Shown piece by piece: positions 60,748 to 64,000 of a DNA stretch of 64,000 bases. Below the pieces are notes generated by a model that saw nothing but the letters and a program-made list of their open reading frames with translations, had not been told where the DNA came from and searched no databases. How positions within the stretch are numbered: position 1 is the stretch's first letter; each line of letters begins with the position of its first letter. Origin of the DNA: DAOUJI01 sp965219565. GTDB taxonomy: Bacteria > Chloroflexota > Dehalococcoidia > Lucifugimonadales > JAGWBF01. The translations under genes and the position numbers were made by a program. Location of the stretch: positions 2,480,001 to 2,544,000 of the forward strand of contig OZ244780.1 of assembly GCA_965219565.1 (NCBI GenBank), given 5' to 3'.

Positions 60748-61563
60748 CTATAGTGCCCGTTGCCTCTCTTTAGTCAGTACCTCTATGCCATCTTCCGTGA
60801 TGGCTATAGTGTGCTCATAGTGGGCGGAGAGTTCTCCGTCTGCCGTGACCACCGTCCAATGGTCGTCCAGCACACGAGTCTTCCAACCGCCCATATTCAA
60901 CATGGGTTCGATGGCGATGGTCATTCCCTTTCTCAGGACCGCGCCTCTGCCCCCTGGGCCATAGTTGGGCACCTGGGGGTCCTCGTGGAGGAAACGGCCG
61001 ATGCCGTGGCCCACATACTCCCGGACGACGCTGTACCCTTTGGCTTCCGCATACTCCTGGACAGCGTTTCCTACGTCGCCCACGCGGCCTCCGTCATGAA
61101 CGGCTTTTATCCCTTCCCAAAGGGATTCCCTGGTGGCTTCTATCAGGTCCTCCGCCTCTTTGGTAATGTTTCCGACTCCCACCGTGATGGCGGCGTCTCC
61201 TATGAAGCCCTCCACCACGGCGCCCACGTCCATCTTTATTAGGTCGCCTTCGTGAAGCGTCCTGTCGCCGGGAATTCCGTGAACGATTTCTTCGTTCAGC
61301 GAGGTGCAAATGGTGGCGGGAAAGCCCCTGTACCCCTTGAATGCGGGCCTTGCTCCGAGTTTCTTGATCTCCTTGCTTGCAATGGCGTCCAAGTCCCTGG
61401 TCCGCATCCCTGGCTTAACCGACTCACGAAGAGTGGACAGGGTTGCTCCGACCACTGCGCCTGCCTTGCGCATGGATTCCAACTCCCTAGCGGACTTGAT
61501 GGTTATGCCTCCACTGTATGGGGAGCTGGAGTTGGACGCTGTTTCGATTTTTCTGATATTCAT
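60748..61563 (-). CDS. map: Type I methionine aminopeptidase
   Basis: A 271-residue MetAP. The metal ligands appear in VKMDVGAVVEGFIGDAAITVGVG (two Asp, written here from the LIKMDVGA segment), the YVGHGIGRFLHEDPQVPNYG His, GMTIAIEPMLNMGG and AHYEHTIAITEDG (Glu). It trims N-terminal Met from nascent proteins. An extra 20 residues lie before the KSARELESMRKAG start of the fold. It is located in the adk-map-infA segment of the operon. Confidence 0.96.
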   Translation of the reverse strand: MNIRKIETASNSSSPYSGGITIKSARELESMRKAGAVVGATLSTLRESVKPGMRTRDLDAIASKEIKKLGARPAFKGYRGFPATICTSLNEEIVHGIPGDRTLHEGDLIKMDVGAVVEGFIGDAAITVGVGNITKEAEDLIEATRESLWEGIKAVHDGGRVGDVGNAVQEYAEAKGYSVVREYVGHGIGRFLHEDPQVPNYGPGGRGAVLRKGMTIAIEPMLNMGGWKTRVLDDHWTVVTADGELSAHYEHTIAITEDGIEVLTKERQRAL

Positions 61564-61600
61564 TCTACCACTTACCCTGGGCCCTTGCTACAAGACCGGA

Positions 61601-62269
61601 CTATATCTTGAGCGCCTCCATAAGACGAACCTTCACTTCTTCCACAGGACCTATTCCGTCCACGTCCACGATATTACCCTGTTGCCGATAATAGTCGACC
61701 AGAGGCTGGGTCTCGTCCTCGTAGACCTGGATTCGAACCATTATCGCTTCTGGCTTGTCGTCGTCCCTTTGATACACCTCTCCTCCACAGGAGTCGCAGA
61801 CACCCTCAGCCTTAGGCGGAGCATTGTCCCGGTGGTACGGGACCTGGCATTGCCTGCATATCATACGCCCTCCCAGGCGCTTAACGAGCTCCTCCACGGG
61901 GACCATCATGTGGACTACACGGTCAATCCCGATGGACTCACTGTTGAGAGCATCGTCGAGAGACCGGGCCTGATTGAGATTCCTCGGGAACCCGTCCAGG
62001 AGAAACCCGTCGTGGCTTTCGAGAGGCAGCGTCTGTTTCAGCACCATAGCGATCGTGACCTCATTAGGAACAAGGGCGCCCTGACTCATATATTCGGCCG
62101 CCTTCTTGCCAAGCTCCGTCCCTTCCCGTTGGTGTCGGCGGAAAAGGTCGCCCGTCGAGATGTGGCTGACACCTGGGATGGCGTCCAGTATCTGCTTCGC
62201 CTGGGTGCCTTTACCCGCGCCCGGCGGCCCCAACAGCACGACTCTCCTGGCCAGATTAGTCTCAGACAT
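61601..62269 (-). CDS. adk: Adenylate kinase, zinc-lid type
   Basis: About 222 residues. VVLLGPPGAGKGTQAKQI is the P-loop, HISTGDLFRRHQREGTELG the AMP site, and DGFPRNLNQARSLD the central motif. The lid carries a four-Cys zinc site: CRQCQVPYHRDN and CDSCGGEV. It equilibrates ATP, ADP and AMP. A TTG two codons upstream is in frame; the ATG at 62269 is preferred. Confidence 0.96.
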   Translation of the reverse strand: MSETNLARRVVLLGPPGAGKGTQAKQILDAIPGVSHISTGDLFRRHQREGTELGKKAAEYMSQGALVPNEVTIAMVLKQTLPLESHDGFLLDGFPRNLNQARSLDDALNSESIGIDRVVHMMVPVEELVKRLGGRMICRQCQVPYHRDNAPPKAEGVCDSCGGEVYQRDDDKPEAIMVRIQVYEDETQPLVDYYRQQGNIVDVDGIGPVEEVKVRLMEALKI

Positions 62270-62281
62270 CCCCAACGCCCG

Positions 62282-63607
62282 TTACCGCAAGAATCCTTCG
62301 TAGTTTCTCATCAACAGCTGGGCTTCAAGCTGCCTTAGAGTGTCCAAGCCCACGCCCACCATAATGAGCAGGCTAATGCTGGGCAGCTGGATCGCCTGCA
62401 CATCCGTGAGGAGAGCCGCGAAATAGGGCACTATGAACACGAACCCCAGGAACAGGGCGCCTCCCCATGTCAAACGCAGTATGACCCGGTTGAGGTACTC
62501 CTGGGTGGGCCTGCCTGGGCGGATGCCCGGCACGAAGCCTCCATTCTTCTGGAGGTTGTCGGCCAAATTCTGCTGCTGGAAGACCACCAGAGTATAGAAG
62601 AAGGTGAACAGCACCACCAGTATGAAGGCCAGCACCCAATAGACGAACCTGGAAGGGTCGAACCAGTCGGCCAGGGAGTTGGCTATGTTCCCCACCCAGT
62701 CACCCCGCACACCCAAGAAGCTGGCCATAGTGGCGGGCAGAATGGCCACCGACGAGGCGAATATGACGGGGATCATTCCCGCGGAGTTTATCCGCAGTGG
62801 CAGATACGTCGAGCCGGTCTGCCGGTACATTCTGCCGCCCCGGAAGATGCTCCGGCCATACTGGACGGGTATCCGCCGGTGGGCCTCGGTAAACACTACG
62901 ATTAATGCGACGATCAGCAGTCCGATGATGGCCAGCCAGATGATTCCGAGGGCGTTGGTCTGGTCCGAAGCCTGGGATATGAGGCCAGGAAACCCAGCCA
63001 CGATTCCAGCGAAGATTATCAGCGATATTCCGTTTCCTATTCCACGCTCGGTAATTAGCTCTCCAAGCCACACAAGGAACATGGTGCCCGCGGTGAGGGA
63101 CGCCAGCATTGCCACAGTGGCCACCAGATTGCCGTCGCCGGGGCCTGACCAGACGCCGCTGATTACACCGGCCGACTGCACCAGCTGAAGTTGACCGTAC
63201 CCCTGGGCCAGGGCTATGGGAACGGTGGCGAAGTGGACTATTCTGTTTATCTTCTGGCGTCCGGACTCCCCGTCTCTGGATATGCGCTGCAGAGCAGGAA
63301 CCACAGGGACCAGCAACTGCATGACGATCGATGAAGTGATGTAGGGGAACACCCCCAGGGCGGCCACGCTCATATTCTCCAGAGCTCCGCCGCTGAAGAG
63401 ATTTAGAAAGCCCAGAAGCTGACTGCTTTCGAACAGGGCGTCCAGGCTGTCACGGTTGATGCCGGGTATGGGGACCTGAGCCATGAACCGGAATACGCCC
63501 AGCATGGCCAGGGTGAAGAGAATCTTTGCTCTTAGGTCGGGTACCCGGAAGGCGTCTATGGCGGCTTGAAGTAACTTAGGACGGCCTTCCGCCTCCTGGG
63601 CCATCAT
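62282..63607 (-). CDS. secY: Preprotein translocase subunit SecY
   Basis: A 441-residue SecY with ten hydrophobic segments. AQVPIPGINRDSLDALFESSQLLGFLNLFSGGALENMSVAALGVFPYITSSIVMQLL covers the plug and helix 2; GIGNGISLIIFAGIVAGFP, RRIPVQYGRSIFRGGRMYRQTGSTYLPLRINSAGMIPVIFASSV and QQQNLADNLQKNGGFVPGIRPGRPTQEYL follow in order. It forms the protein-conducting channel with SecE and SecG. It lies between rplO and adk, as in most spc operons. Confidence 0.97.
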   Translation of the reverse strand: MMAQEAEGRPKLLQAAIDAFRVPDLRAKILFTLAMLGVFRFMAQVPIPGINRDSLDALFESSQLLGFLNLFSGGALENMSVAALGVFPYITSSIVMQLLVPVVPALQRISRDGESGRQKINRIVHFATVPIALAQGYGQLQLVQSAGVISGVWSGPGDGNLVATVAMLASLTAGTMFLVWLGELITERGIGNGISLIIFAGIVAGFPGLISQASDQTNALGIIWLAIIGLLIVALIVVFTEAHRRIPVQYGRSIFRGGRMYRQTGSTYLPLRINSAGMIPVIFASSVAILPATMASFLGVRGDWVGNIANSLADWFDPSRFVYWVLAFILVVLFTFFYTLVVFQQQNLADNLQKNGGFVPGIRPGRPTQEYLNRVILRLTWGGALFLGFVFIVPYFAALLTDVQAIQLPSISLLIMVGVGLDTLRQLEAQLLMRNYEGFLR

Positions 63608-63610
63608 GGT

Positions 63611-64000
63611 TTATAGGACCTCCACACTTCCGCCCGCCGCCTCGATCTTCTCCCTCGCCGCCTTGGTGAACTTGTGCGCCGAAACCTTCAGCGCCACGCC
63701 CAAGTCGCCGTTGCCCAGAACTTTGACTTGATGTTTTATCTTCCTGAGAAAACCCATTCCCACCAGGGTCTCGGGAGTGATCACCGTGTCTTGGGGCAAC
63801 CCGCCCAACTCCTCCAGCTTGACGAGGTGGTATTCCGTCTTGAAAATGTTGGTGAAGCCCCTCCTCATGGGAAGCCCTTTGATCAAAGGCATCTGACCGC
63901 CCTCGAACCCAGGCCTGACGCCTCCGCCCGAGCGGGACTTTTGCCCTTTCATGCCCCGGCCAGCATAGGTGCCGTGGCCGCTGGCGTCGCCTCTCCCAAT
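63611..64000 (-). CDS. rplO: 50S ribosomal protein L15 (partial, 5' end outside window)
   Basis: A frame open to the right edge, at least 130 residues: GRGDASGHGTYAGRGMKGQKSRSGGGVRPGFEGGQMPLIKGLPMRRGF is the L15 N-terminal region. GFLRKIKHQVKVLGNGDLGVALKVSAHKFTKAAREKIEAAGGSVEVL is its end. Some tens of N-terminal residues are missing. It lies three bases before secY. Confidence 0.95.
   Translation of the reverse strand: MGRGDASGHGTYAGRGMKGQKSRSGGGVRPGFEGGQMPLIKGLPMRRGFTNIFKTEYHLVKLEELGGLPQDTVITPETLVGMGFLRKIKHQVKVLGNGDLGVALKVSAHKFTKAAREKIEAAGGSVEVL

Overview
Coding is dense on both strands and the base composition is GC-rich. The gene content suggests a Chloroflexota bacterium, most likely of the SAR202/Dehalococcoidia type. 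This is inferred from the mixture of flavin-dependent LLM enzymes, atypical acyl-CoA dehydrogenases, CaiB/BaiF CoA-transferases, a split methylmalonyl-CoA mutase and a fused acetyl-CoA carboxylase transferase. No rRNA or tRNA gene, CRISPR array, transposase or integrase was seen.

Layout. 1-5.1 kb (leftward): the 5' part of an Lhr-type helicase, a VapC/Phd-type toxin-antitoxin pair and an acetyltransferase. 5.3-10 kb: a PAC2 protein, two acyl-CoA-dehydrogenase-like flavoproteins that both lack the usual catalytic Glu, and an MFS transporter. 10-20.6 kb: housekeeping genes for Fe-S assembly (MIP18/SufT-like protein plus an Mrp ATPase without its CxxC), a fused AccD-AccA, FtsK, RNase J, family-4 uracil-DNA glycosylase, AcpP, NusB, FabD, L32 and YceD. 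20.7-28.1 kb: acyl-CoA and propionate metabolism (split mutase, epimerase, acyl-CoA dehydrogenase, LLM enzyme, DUF35 plus thiolase), with two composite palindromic repeats flanking the mutase gene and a duplicated thiolase 3' end behind a cupin gene. 28.3-38 kb is accessory: a TcmP/three-Cys-motif gene pair, a sulfurtransferase, enoyl-CoA hydratase, HEPN-like protein, racemase, hydrolase and a single-chain DNA methylase of type IIG appearance. 38-40.8 kb: pstB-phoU without the transporter, a glyoxalase-fold protein and a pepsin-like protease.

41-53.7 kb holds the most striking content. Two genes are interrupted by an in-frame TGA that is best read as selenocysteine. One is a UGSC-family protein (41012-41548), translationally close to an unrecognised 347-residue protein. 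The other is a DUF3179 protein (51098-52580) with UxxC in place of CxxC, which also carries a one-base frameshift in a run of four identical bases. In both, a hairpin whose loop contains GUGU lies at the same distance after the UGA, as expected for bacterial SECIS elements. Between them lie a MaoC-like dehydratase, two CoA-transferases, an LLM enzyme, an amidohydrolase, an M42 peptidase and a zinc alcohol dehydrogenase. No selenium machinery gene is in the window.

54-64 kb: a gamma carbonic anhydrase and an EamA transporter, then a tight leftward operon rplO-secY-adk-map-infA-rpmJ-rpsM-rpsK-rpsD-rpoA-rplQ-truA-rplM-rpsI, which ends at a hairpin-rich stretch.
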